The position numbers and the translations under genes were made by a program. The notes beneath the pieces were generated by a model. That model made no database searches. It saw only the letters and a program-made list of their open reading frames with translations, and was not told where the DNA came from. A stretch of DNA of 12,975 bases from Actinomycetota bacterium (GTDB lineage: Bacteria > Actinomycetota > Thermoleophilia > Solirubrobacterales > Thermoleophilaceae): positions 1-12,975 of the forward strand of contig VAWV01000147.1 in the NCBI GenBank assembly GCA_005883295.1, written 5' to 3'. This document shows, piece by piece, positions 1 to 6,447 of this stretch (the first letter of the stretch is position 1; each line of letters starts with the position of its first letter).

Positions 1-332
1 GTTACGAGGCCGAGACGACCCGGGGCGAGCGCCGCGAGCGGCAGCGCAGCGGCGCCGCCCGCCGCGCCTGCCGCGAGCTTCGCGGCCATGAGCTCCCGGA
101 CCCCGAGGCCCGCGGGGGAGCCCGCCGCCGCGATCCGCTCGGCGAGGCCCGCCGGCGCCCTCGCGCCAAGCCGTCGCCGCGCCCCGTGTCCGGCGGCCGC
201 GGCCAGCCTGATCGCCACGCCCATCCGGCCCTCGCCCTGAGGACGTCGCGCCGCGCGCCTGGCCGGCGCGAGGTCGCGCGCGGCAAGCACCGCGAGGGCC
301 GCCGCGAGAGCGGCGAGGAGCGGCGCACTCAC
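1..332 (-). CDS. tadC: TadC-like type II secretion F-family protein, N-terminal part (cut by window edge)
   Basis: The frame starts with GTG at 332 and overlaps the tadB stop by 4 nt (GTGA). It stays open for 110 codons to the window edge, so the C-terminal part lies outside. The visible part has an N-terminal hydrophobic segment (about residues 3-18), a basic linker, an amphipathic stretch ending in LAERIAAAGSPAGLG (63-77), and a second hydrophobic region (about 82-110). This layout is typical of TadC, the second inner-membrane platform protein of Tad/Flp pili, which works with TadB and the TadA ATPase. An alternative frame from 328 gives only a Ser/Arg-rich peptide and looks like a shadow. 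The call rests on position after tadB and on the N-terminal pattern; the T2SSF domain itself is not in view. Confidence 0.75.
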   Translation of the reverse strand, partial: MSAPLLAALAAALAVLAARDLAPARRAARRPQGEGRMGVAIRLAAAAGHGARRRLGARAPAGLAERIAAAGSPAGLGVRELMAAKLAAGAAGGAAALPLAALAPGRLGLV

Positions 333-1192
333 GTTCGGACCCGCCCGAGCCGCCTGATCAGCACAGCCGCCACGAGCTGCATGACGAGCGCCAGGCCCGC
401 GAGCCACGCTGTGAGGAACGAACCTCCCAGCCGCATCAGATAGCCGGGGCTTGCCAGCTCGGCCAGCAACCCGCCGCCGAGCGGCAGCAGGACCACGATC
501 AGGCCCGTGAACCGCGCCTGCGCGGTCGCGGCGCGCGCGTCGTGCTCCACCCGCGCGTGGTCCTCCAGCGCGAGCGCGACGTCCCGCAGCAGCCGGGCCA
601 GATCGCCCCCGGCGCCGCGCTGCAACAGCGCCGCGGCCACAATCGTCTCGATCCCGTGGCCGGGCACCCTCTCGCGCATCGCCTCCAGCGCCGTGTCGGT
701 CCTCGCGCCGAGCGCCAGCTCGTGAGCCACGCGGCGCAGCTCTGCCCCGGCCGCACCGCCCAGCCCGCCGGCCGCCTCGGTGATCGCCCCGCGCACCGAG
801 TGCCCGCCGGTCAGCGCATCGGCCAGCGCCCTGGCCATCGCCGCCGCACCCGCATCGACGGCCTTGCCACGCCGCGCGCGGGCGGCGCGGAGAGCACGGA
901 CGCCGGCGATCGGCGCCGCGGCCGCGCAGGCCAGCGCAATCAGCGGCCCTCCCACGAACCAGCCGCACACGAGCGCCGCCCCCGCGGACGCGATGAGCAG
1001 CCTCCGGCGACCCGCTGCACCGGGGTCGCGGCCCTCGCGTCCCGCCCGCAGGGGCCCCGCGATCGCAGCCACGATGCGCGGCGCCCGCCGGCTCGCCGCG
1101 GAGACGATCTCCGGGTAAACCGCGGCGATGCCAAAGACTGAGGCGCAGCCGCCCGCGAACGCGAGCATCGCGACCCGGTCCGGCATCGTCAC
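329..1192 (-). CDS. tadB: TadB-like type II secretion F-family membrane protein
   Basis: This 287-aa protein has the TadB layout. An N-terminal hydrophobic segment (about 8-27) and a TM pair (about 64-100) are followed by a cytoplasmic T2SSF-type helical domain (about 115-225) with the motifs ALADALTGGHSV and ALLQRGAGGDLARLLRDVA, then two C-terminal TMs (about 228-247 and 258-280). TadB is an inner-membrane platform protein that couples the TadA motor to pilin assembly in Tad/Flp pili. The GTG start at 1192 overlaps the tadA stop by 4 nt (GTGA); an in-frame ATG two codons later is an alternative. It is translationally coupled with tadA upstream and tadC downstream. Length fits the family and no lesion is visible. 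Confidence 0.88.
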   Translation of the reverse strand: MTMPDRVAMLAFAGGCASVFGIAAVYPEIVSAASRRAPRIVAAIAGPLRAGREGRDPGAAGRRRLLIASAGAALVCGWFVGGPLIALACAAAAPIAGVRALRAARARRGKAVDAGAAAMARALADALTGGHSVRGAITEAAGGLGGAAGAELRRVAHELALGARTDTALEAMRERVPGHGIETIVAAALLQRGAGGDLARLLRDVALALEDHARVEHDARAATAQARFTGLIVVLLPLGGGLLAELASPGYLMRLGGSFLTAWLAGLALVMQLVAAVLIRRLGRVRT

Positions 1193-2424
1193 GCGGCCCT
1201 GCTCCGGGCCGCCGCGCCGCTCACGTGCGGGGGCCGCCGGGCCAGCCCGCCGCCGCTCGGAGGCCGCCAGAAGGGGCGCCCGGCACGCACGCGGTACAGC
1301 TCCCGGATCCCCGCGCCGCCGGGCGCCCGCACGACCTCGGCGACCGCCTCCACCCGGCGCGAGCCGTCGGCGCCGCGCGACTGGTGCACGACCAGGTCGA
1401 GCGCACTCGCGACCTGCTCGCGCACGGCCGCGTGCGGCAGGCCGATGCCGGCCATGAGGGCCAGTGTCTCGATCCGTCGAAGGGCGTCCTCGGGCGAGTT
1501 CGCGTGGACGGTGGAGAGCGAGCCCTCGTGGCCGGTGTTGAGCGCCATCAGCATGTCCAGTGCCTCCGGTCCGCGCACCTCGCCGACGACGATCCGGTCG
1601 GGCCGCATCCGCAGCGCGTTCCGGACGAGCTGCCTGATCGTCACCTCCCCCCTCCCCTCCACGTTCGCGGGGCGCGATTCGAGCCGCACCACGTGCCGCT
1701 GCCGGAGCCGCAGCTCGGCGGCGTCCTCGATCGTCACGATCCGCTCGCCGTCGGGGATGGCGCCGGACAGCGCCCCGAGCGTGGTCGTCTTGCCCGATCC
1801 GGTCCCGCCGCTCACGAGGATCGCGGCCCGGCCCGCCACGCAGCCGGCGAGGAAGTCGGCCAGCCCCTGCGGGAGGGTTCCGCCCGCGACGAGGTCGTCG
1901 AGCGAGAACCCGTGCGTGCGGAACTTCCTGATCGTGACGCAGGGCCCCGACAGCGCGAGCGGCGGGATCACGACGTTCACCCGCGAGCCGTCGGGAAGGC
2001 GCGCGTCGCAGAGCGGCGACGCTTCGTCGACCCGCCGGCCCAGCGGCGCGAGTATCCGCTCGATCGCGTGGCGAAGCTCCGACTCGGAGCCGAACGACAC
2101 GCCCGTCGCCTCCAGCTCGCCGCGCCGCTCGACCCAGACCTCGCCCGGGCCGTTCACCATCACCTCGTCCACCGAGCTGTCGCCGAGCAGCGGCTCGAGC
2201 GGACCCAGCCCGGTGGCGAGCCGAATCACGCGCACCGCCAGCGCTGCTCGCTCGTCCTCCGGCAACGCGGCCGCCTCGCGGTCCACCAGCTCGCGCACCT
2301 CCGCGTCGAGCGGAGCCTCGTCCGGCGGGCCGCCATCGCGGGCGCGCTCGATCAGGCGCAGGCGGAGCGCCTCGGCGAGCTCCTCGAGCGGATCCATATT
2401 CGGAGAAGGCTGAGGGGGCGGCAC
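1189..2424 (-). CDS. tadA: TadA/CpaF-type secretion ATPase
   Basis: This 411-aa protein belongs to the type II/IV secretion ATPase family (GspE/VirB11-like, CpaF/TadA branch), the cytoplasmic hexameric motor for Tad/Flp pilus assembly. Visible motifs, in order: an N-terminal domain with GLGPLEPLLGD (72-82) and VDEVMVNGP (85-93), Walker A GGTGSGKT (206-213), the acidic TIEDAAEL (231-238), Walker B-type RIVVGEVRG (277-285), and the His box TGHEGSLSTVHANS (297-310). All catalytic motifs look intact. The GTG at 2424 is preceded by GAGGAG 11 nt upstream; the ATG at 2397 (MDPLEEL) is the alternative and has no visible Shine-Dalgarno sequence. The ends after residue 385 and before residue 10 are low-complexity. 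It follows a VOC-family gene by 15 nt instead of the usual TadZ/CpaE or RcpC/CpaB partners. Confidence 0.93.
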   Translation of the reverse strand: MPPPQPSPNMDPLEELAEALRLRLIERARDGGPPDEAPLDAEVRELVDREAAALPEDERAALAVRVIRLATGLGPLEPLLGDSSVDEVMVNGPGEVWVERRGELEATGVSFGSESELRHAIERILAPLGRRVDEASPLCDARLPDGSRVNVVIPPLALSGPCVTIRKFRTHGFSLDDLVAGGTLPQGLADFLAGCVAGRAAILVSGGTGSGKTTTLGALSGAIPDGERIVTIEDAAELRLRQRHVVRLESRPANVEGRGEVTIRQLVRNALRMRPDRIVVGEVRGPEALDMLMALNTGHEGSLSTVHANSPEDALRRIETLALMAGIGLPHAAVREQVASALDLVVHQSRGADGSRRVEAVAEVVRAPGGAGIRELYRVRAGRPFWRPPSGGGLARRPPHVSGAAARSRAA

Positions 2425-2435
2425 CTCGCCCCCCG

Positions 2436-2441
2436 CTCCTC
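2436..2441 (-). promoter_or_regulatory. Shine-Dalgarno of tadA overlapping the upstream stop codon
   Basis: GAGGAG on the minus strand shares two bases with the TGA stop of the VOC gene and lies 11 nt before the GTG at 2424, with a run of six G in between. It supports the GTG start and suggests translation passes from the VOC gene into tadA. Confidence 0.5.
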
Positions 2442-2838
2442 AGAAATCCCTACGCCCGACCAGCCGCTTCGCCACCTCCGGGCGTGTCAGCTGGTAGATC
2501 GCGAGACGCTGGCCGCCGGGCGCCTCGAGCATGCACCCCGGGCCGTGCGGGATGCCGAAGCGCTCGCCGGCCTCGTAACCGCGCGCCCCGACCGCGGCGA
2601 CCGACTCGTCCAGATCCGCAACGCGGAAGACCAGGATCGGACGATCGCCCTCGAGGTGCCCGGCAAGCAGCACGGCGGGCGGCGCTGGAGTCAGCTGGAC
2701 CATCGCCACGCGGGTGCCGAACGCCTCGATCGCGAAGACCAGCTCCCCGCCGAGCGCCTCGGTGAAATGACGCACGTCCGCCGCCACGTCCCGGCTGGGC
2801 ATGTAGACGAAGTCCAGCGCCTCGAAGGGCGGCGTCAT
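2440..2838 (-). CDS. VOC (glyoxalase/bleomycin resistance) family protein
   Basis: This 132-aa single-module protein has the vicinal-oxygen-chelate fold pattern. The first beta-alpha unit is FEALDFVYMPSRDVAADVRHFTEALGG (5-31). The second half has ILVFRVADLDESVAAVGARG and ends in MLEAPGGQRLAIYQL (about 102-116), which matches the family's 'DPdGn.lel' signature and carries a likely metal-binding Glu. VOC proteins form a metal site across paired modules and act as isomerases, dioxygenases, lyases or antibiotic-binding proteins; the substrate cannot be read from this sequence. The ATG at 2838 directly follows the stop of the oxidoreductase gene (TAG|ATG), and tadA begins 15 nt after its own stop, so all are probably co-transcribed. 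Pairing with an LLM-class oxidoreductase hints at oxidative breakdown of a small organic compound, which is inference. Confidence 0.85.
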   Translation of the reverse strand: MTPPFEALDFVYMPSRDVAADVRHFTEALGGELVFAIEAFGTRVAMVQLTPAPPAVLLAGHLEGDRPILVFRVADLDESVAAVGARGYEAGERFGIPHGPGCMLEAPGGQRLAIYQLTRPEVAKRLVGRRDF

Positions 2839-3610
2839 CTACCCCGCGGCGGCCTCGCGGACCGCGGGTACGACCTCGGCCGCGAAGTGCTCGACCTGCG
2901 CTTCGTCCTTCGCCCACAGCACGAAGGTGTCGACGCGGAGCTCGATCGCCCAGGCCGTGAGCGTTTCCGTCCACGATCCCTCCGGCGGTCCGAAGTTGTA
3001 GGCCCGCCGCACCGACTCGGGATCGCGCCCGGCCGAAGCCGCGGCCTCGTCGACTCGCGCCTGCGCCTCCGGCAACCGGTCGGGCTTCAGGTATCCAAAC
3101 GACGGAATCCCAGATCTCGATCTGGTGCGCCGGTGGCGGTCCGGGCTCGTAACCGTCGAGCCTGTAGTACGTGCCGTCGAACGAGACCTTGTCGTCGCCG
3201 CTCCAGGCCAGCCTGATCACCTCGATCGCTTCCTCCAGGGCGTCGACGGACTCACCCGGGCTGCGGACGGGCCCGCCCATCGTCGCCACCCGGTCGAACA
3301 GCGCGCCCGCCCCGAGCCCGAGCTCGAAGCGGCCGCCGCTCAGCAGGTCGAGCGTGGCGGCCTGCTTCGCCAGCATCGCCGGCGGCCGCAGCGGCAGGTT
3401 CGCGACATCGGAGAAGAAGCGCAGCCGCTCCGTCTCGGCGAGGAGCGTGCCGATCAGGGCGAACGTGTCGACGAAGCGCCGCTGGTAGGGGTGGTCCTGG
3501 ATGCCGACGAGGTCGAGACCGCCGGCCTCGGCGGCGCGCACCATCGCCCGCGAGTGCGCGAGCTCGTCGGCGGCGGGAAGGATCGAGATGCCGAACTCGA
3601 GCTCTCGCAT
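2839..3610 (-). pseudogene. LLM-class flavin/F420-dependent oxidoreductase, broken by internal deletion and frameshift
   Basis: From the ATG at 3610 the first frame gives 167 good residues with family features: GISILPAADE, GLDLVGIQDHPYQRRFVDTF (31-50), LPLRPPAMLAKQAATLDLLSG (72-92), FELGLGAG and FDGTYYRLDG, ending at HQIEIW (codon at 3112-3110). The homology then continues only in another frame from 3108 (IPSFGYLKPDRLPEAQARVDEAA) to the TAG at 2839-2841, another 89 residues. Relatives, as I remember them, have about 20 more residues at this point, of the type 'GxYxPRMLxLTGRLADGW', which are absent from the DNA. The lesion therefore looks like a deletion whose length is not a multiple of three, not just a miscalled base. 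The intact family uses FMN or F420 for monooxygenation or hydride transfer. It lies 3 nt after the CocE-like gene and abuts the VOC gene. Read unshifted, the first frame runs through the VOC gene to about 2450. Confidence 0.82.
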
Positions 3611-3613
3611 CTC

Positions 3614-5563
3614 TCACCAGGCGACCGGGCTCGTCGCGAGGGCGTGCGGGTCGGCGAGCGGGAGCTGGACGTACGAGCCCGCACGATCCACCTCGTAGCG
3701 CCCGCCGGCGAGCCCGCCGAGCTGCACCACGCTCGGCTGGAGATGCGTCGCGCCCGTGGCGACGGTCACCCGCAATCTGTGGCCGGGCCCGATCCGCGCG
3801 AAGGTGGGCAGCACCTCCACGTCGAGCCGCGCCCACCTGCCCGGCACCAGGTCGCGCCGCGCGGCGCGCGTGTACGGGTGGTAGGGAAGGATCAGCCCGC
3901 CGCCAGGGCCGCGCCAGGACCGCCGGACGTCGAGCGTGCGATTCGAGCCCAGCAGCGCACCGCCTGTAAGCGGATACGACGACCCGTCCGGCCCCACGTC
4001 CTCCATCGAGACCGCGATCTCGGCGTCGCGCGAAGTGGTGCGCACCTGCAGCGAGACGCCGCTCGGCCCCGCGAGCGTCATCGCCCGGTGCATCTGCGCG
4101 CTCGTGTAGGTGAGGGCGCCGGCCTGGCTCGAGCTGTCGTCCGTCCAGCAGGGGCTCCCCGGGAGGCCGGCCACACCGGTCACGTACGCCCCGAGCCCGG
4201 TGTTCCACTGGTCCGAGTTGCGGTTGCAGGGACTCGTGGCGTTGGTCCAGGCGATCGCGTCGGTCGCGCCGGTGTGCGCGCGGCGCGCCGCGAGGCTCCC
4301 GTCGTTCAGCGACGCGGGCGCGGTGCCCGTCCGACCGCCCCCGAGCCACAGCCTGTGCGCGCGCGCCGGCGGGAGCGGATAGGCGCCCGCGTCGATCCAG
4401 CGCCCGCCGCGCAGCTCGAACGCGTGCAGCGGTCTGCTGGTGCGGTCCACGCCATTCCGGACGCCCCTGAGCCAGCGGTCGAACCACCGCAGGAGGAGGT
4501 CCTGCACGCGCTGGCCGTAGCCCGTTGAGTTGTGGAACCAGGGTCCGATCACCGCCTGGTACCGGCCGGTGGGGCGGACGGCGGCCGCCATCGGGCCGAG
4601 CAGCGCGGGGCGTCCGGACGCGCGGTGCATGGCGGCGTAGGCGTTCTGGAGCGTCGCGTAATCGAGCACCACGCCCCGCTGATAGACGTCGAACCAGCCG
4701 CTCAGGAGCAGGGCCGGCACCCGGTTTCTCACCACCCGCGCGAGGTACGTCGCCGGCGCCCGCTCACGCCAGAACCGACTGTCGAAGGCCCGAGCGCCGC
4801 CGAGCGAGACCTCCGTGTAGAGCCCTGCGTCGAGGCCCGCGAACCGCTCGCCGCGGCTCACCGGACCGCGAGGCCCCGCGGCATCGCCTGGATCCGAAAC
4901 GACCATCGTGCCGCGCAGCGCCAGCCACGTGGCCGCGAACTCGACGTTCGGGATTCCACCGCTGAATGCCAGGTCGCGGTAGAGGTCGATCCCCGCCGCA
5001 CACGGGGCGATTGCGCGAACCGGCGAACCGCGACCGGCGGCGCCCGCCGTGAAGATCTGGTTCAGGCCGAGGTAGGAGCAGCCCGCCATCCCGACGCGGC
5101 CCGTCGAGTGGGGCAGCCGGGCCGCCCACCCGGCTAGCTCCACGCCGTCGCGCCGCTCGCGCGCGTCGAAGAGCCCGAAGCTCCCACCCGAAGCGCCCGT
5201 GCCGCGCACGTCCACGACGACGTTCAGGTAGCCGTGCTCGATGAGGTAGGGGTAGTAGCCGTCGCCGCCGAGGCCCGCGCCGGAGGACCCCGTCGTGACC
5301 GAGGAGCGCTTCCCGTACGGGGTCATGGAGAGAATCACCGGGAACCGCCCGCTCGCCGGCCGACCGGTTCGCGCGTCGGTCGGGTGGTAGACGTCCGCCG
5401 CGAGCGTCGTGCCGTCGGACATCCGGACCGCGGACTCAAGAGGCGCGCTGACCCCGTACCGCGCGGCGGCGGCCGGCGGCGCCAGGGCGAGTCCCGCGAG
5501 CAGCCCGCATGACACGACCACGGCCCCGCTGGCCACCCTCTGTTTGAGCGTCGTGCGGCGCAC
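3614..5563 (-). CDS. Secreted CocE/NonD-family (peptidase S15) alpha/beta hydrolase
   Basis: This 649-aa serine hydrolase is of the CocE / X-Pro dipeptidyl-peptidase type. A signal peptide (1 to about 34; basic start, hydrophobic core, AAAA-R cleavage region) implies export; the twin arginine at residues 2-3 followed by TTLK is only loosely Tat-like. The catalytic domain carries PVILSMTPYGKR (75-86), VDVRGTGASGG (117-127) and the nucleophile in GCSYLG (Ser163). The other likely triad members are Asp292 (GWFD) and His344 (IGPWFHNS), spaced as in CocE. The C-terminal half is the jelly-roll domain, with YHPYTRAARRDLVPG (561-575) and GHRLRVTVATGATH. Cys446 and Cys472 could form a disulfide after export. 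The family hydrolyses esters, amides or acyl-dipeptides; the substrate is unknown here. The GTG start at 5563 is preceded by a G-rich Shine-Dalgarno-like GGGGGAAG. It heads the run that leads to tadC. Confidence 0.9.
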   Translation of the reverse strand: MRRTTLKQRVASGAVVVSCGLLAGLALAPPAAAARYGVSAPLESAVRMSDGTTLAADVYHPTDARTGRPASGRFPVILSMTPYGKRSSVTTGSSGAGLGGDGYYPYLIEHGYLNVVVDVRGTGASGGSFGLFDARERRDGVELAGWAARLPHSTGRVGMAGCSYLGLNQIFTAGAAGRGSPVRAIAPCAAGIDLYRDLAFSGGIPNVEFAATWLALRGTMVVSDPGDAAGPRGPVSRGERFAGLDAGLYTEVSLGGARAFDSRFWRERAPATYLARVVRNRVPALLLSGWFDVYQRGVVLDYATLQNAYAAMHRASGRPALLGPMAAAVRPTGRYQAVIGPWFHNSTGYGQRVQDLLLRWFDRWLRGVRNGVDRTSRPLHAFELRGGRWIDAGAYPLPPARAHRLWLGGGRTGTAPASLNDGSLAARRAHTGATDAIAWTNATSPCNRNSDQWNTGLGAYVTGVAGLPGSPCWTDDSSSQAGALTYTSAQMHRAMTLAGPSGVSLQVRTTSRDAEIAVSMEDVGPDGSSYPLTGGALLGSNRTLDVRRSWRGPGGGLILPYHPYTRAARRDLVPGRWARLDVEVLPTFARIGPGHRLRVTVATGATHLQPSVVQLGGLAGGRYEVDRAGSYVQLPLADPHALATSPVAW

Positions 5564-5627
5564 CTTCCCCCGCTTGTGATTCCCGCTGGCGGGCGCGTGA
5601 GAAACGCGTATGGCGGCCGCGGGCGGA
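5564..5627. other. 64-nt spacer between the CMD gene and the CocE-like gene
   Basis: The spacer separates two minus-strand genes. It has a short inverted repeat, CCCG-CTGG-CGGG (5582-5593), with no T-tract, too weak to call a terminator. A G-rich patch next to 5563 serves as the likely ribosome-binding site of the hydrolase. I see no clear -10/-35 pair, so whether transcription starts here or reads through from the CMD gene is open. Confidence 0.4.
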
Positions 5628-6185
5628 TCAGCTGCGCCGGCCGCGCTCCGCCGACTCGCTGACGGCGGCCGGCTCGTCGAGCTCGATGCCCGCCGTCTCC
5701 GCCACGCGGGCGACCATCATGTACTGACCGATCACGAGCACGAGCTCGACGATCTCCCGAGGCGAGAACCCCGCCTCGACCACCGCGGCGAGCGCATCGT
5801 CCGACGCGCGGACGTCCTGTACCACCTCGGTCGTGAAGCGCAGCACGGCGCGCTCCGCGTCGCCCAGCGCGTCGGATTCGAGGTCGCCGCTCTCCACGGC
5901 GGCGAGCTCCCGCTCGGTCGCACCAGCGGCCAGCGCGATCGGCACGTGCTGGACCCGCTCGTACTCGGCGCCCGAGAGGCGCGCCACGTGGAGGATCACG
6001 AGCTCGCGCAGGCGGGCATCGAGCTCGAGCGACGAGAGCAGCGCGCCGCCGAACGCGAGCCACGGCCGGAACGCCGTCTCGGCGTTGGCCGTCATCCGGA
6101 ACACGTTGAGCGGCGGCACCGCCGCGAGCGCCTCGCGGACGGGCTCGGAGACCCGATCGGGATCGGCGTACGGCAGCCGCGCCAC
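5628..6185 (-). CDS. Carboxymuconolactone decarboxylase (CMD/AhpD-like) family protein
   Basis: This 185-aa all-helical protein has the CMD core RLRELVILHVARLSGAEYERVQHVPIALAAG (58-88), with the conserved E74-x5-H80 pair, then a second helical half, GFSPREIVELVLVIGQYMMVARVAETAGIEL (139-169), typical of the AhpD superfold. The CxxC redox motif of AhpD-type peroxidase partners is absent and the protein contains no cysteine, so a thiol-peroxidase role is unlikely. Members of this branch are mostly uncharacterised or act as (de)carboxylase- or hydratase-like enzymes on ring-cleavage lactones. The GTG start at 6185 lies 6 nt after a TAGGGT hexamer, which suggests a leaderless mRNA. It is divergent from the 75-aa gene (34-nt gap) and precedes the CocE-like gene by 64 nt in the same direction. 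Confidence 0.87.
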   Translation of the reverse strand: MARLPYADPDRVSEPVREALAAVPPLNVFRMTANAETAFRPWLAFGGALLSSLELDARLRELVILHVARLSGAEYERVQHVPIALAAGATERELAAVESGDLESDALGDAERAVLRFTTEVVQDVRASDDALAAVVEAGFSPREIVELVLVIGQYMMVARVAETAGIELDEPAAVSESAERGRRS

Positions 6186-6191
6186 GCCTGC

Positions 6192-6197
6192 ACCCTA
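6192..6197 (-). promoter_or_regulatory. Putative -10 element (TAGGGT) of the CMD gene
   Basis: TAGGGT on the minus strand lies 6 nt before the GTG at 6185. With the usual 6-8 nt between a -10 box and the start point, transcription would begin at the start codon itself. No convincing -35 box is visible. The same hexamer precedes the esterase gene. Confidence 0.4.
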
Positions 6198-6205
6198 CGC
6201 GCTTG

Positions 6206-6211
6206 TAAGCT
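6206..6211 (+). promoter_or_regulatory. Putative -10 element (TAAGCT) of the 75-aa gene
   Basis: TAAGCT fits TANNNT and ends 8 nt before the GTG at 6220, which again predicts a leaderless transcript. It sits back-to-back with the CMD -10 in a 34-nt divergent spacer, so the two promoters should interfere sterically. No clear -35 box is visible. Confidence 0.35.
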
Positions 6212-6219
6212 CGCGCTCC

Positions 6220-6447
6220 GTGAGCGTCCCGCACAAGGCCCCGGAGTTCGCAGAGGTGCTGCGACGCGCGCGCGACGCGAAGCTCGCCCGCGACGCGGCC
6301 GAGGCCCAGTGGCACAACGCCCGCGACGCGCTGCGCGCCGCCGCCGCGGCCGGGACCCTCCCGCGCGAGCTGAAGGTCGAGGTGGACGAGCTGCTGCGCG
6401 AGGAGGAGCACCACCAGCACCGGCGCTGGCGGCCGTCGCCGTCCTGA
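6220..6447 (+). CDS. Small helical protein of unknown function, 75 aa
   Basis: Unrecognised. The GTG at 6220 opens a 75-codon frame ending in TGA at 6445-6447. The predicted protein is highly charged and alanine-rich, with an almost continuous helix or coiled-coil character: EFAEVLRRARDAKLARDAAE, then ALRAAAAAGTLPRELKVEVDELLREEE. It closes with a His/Arg-rich tail, HHQHRRW. There is no signal peptide or TM, so it is probably cytoplasmic. Coding status is supported by the good start context (TAAGCT 8 nt upstream), the exact fit between a divergent start and an abutting convergent stop (TGA|TCA with the esterase), and the absence of a better gene on the other strand here. The same frame is open further upstream, but that part runs antisense to the CMD gene. 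No function is proposed. Confidence 0.62.
   Translation: MSVPHKAPEFAEVLRRARDAKLARDAAEAQWHNARDALRAAAAAGTLPRELKVEVDELLREEEHHQHRRWRPSPS

Noticed and set aside
2..328. Complete 108-codon minus-strand frame at the window start
   Set aside because: Its Ser/Arg-rich product has no TM pattern. The frame from 332 gives a TadC-like sequence, overlaps tadB as GTGA and stays open to the edge.
1225..3216. Long plus-strand open frame (over 600 codons) opposite tadA and the VOC/oxidoreductase genes
   Set aside because: It is antisense to genes with clear family motifs, is rich in Arg/Pro/His with no recognisable domain, and is expected from the lack of stop codons in very G+C-rich DNA.
2450..3610. Reading the oxidoreductase frame as one intact 386-aa protein
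   Set aside because: After residue 167 it becomes Arg/Gly-rich nonsense running over the VOC gene, while the homologous C-terminal part is in another frame.
3125..4528. Long plus-strand open frame opposite the CocE-like gene
   Set aside because: The composition is that of a shadow frame (Arg/Pro/Gly), with no motif, while the opposite strand carries a complete catalytic triad.
5582..5593. CCCG-CTGG-CGGG hairpin as a terminator
   Set aside because: The stem is only 4 bp (5 with an impossible 2-nt loop) and no T-tract follows on either strand.
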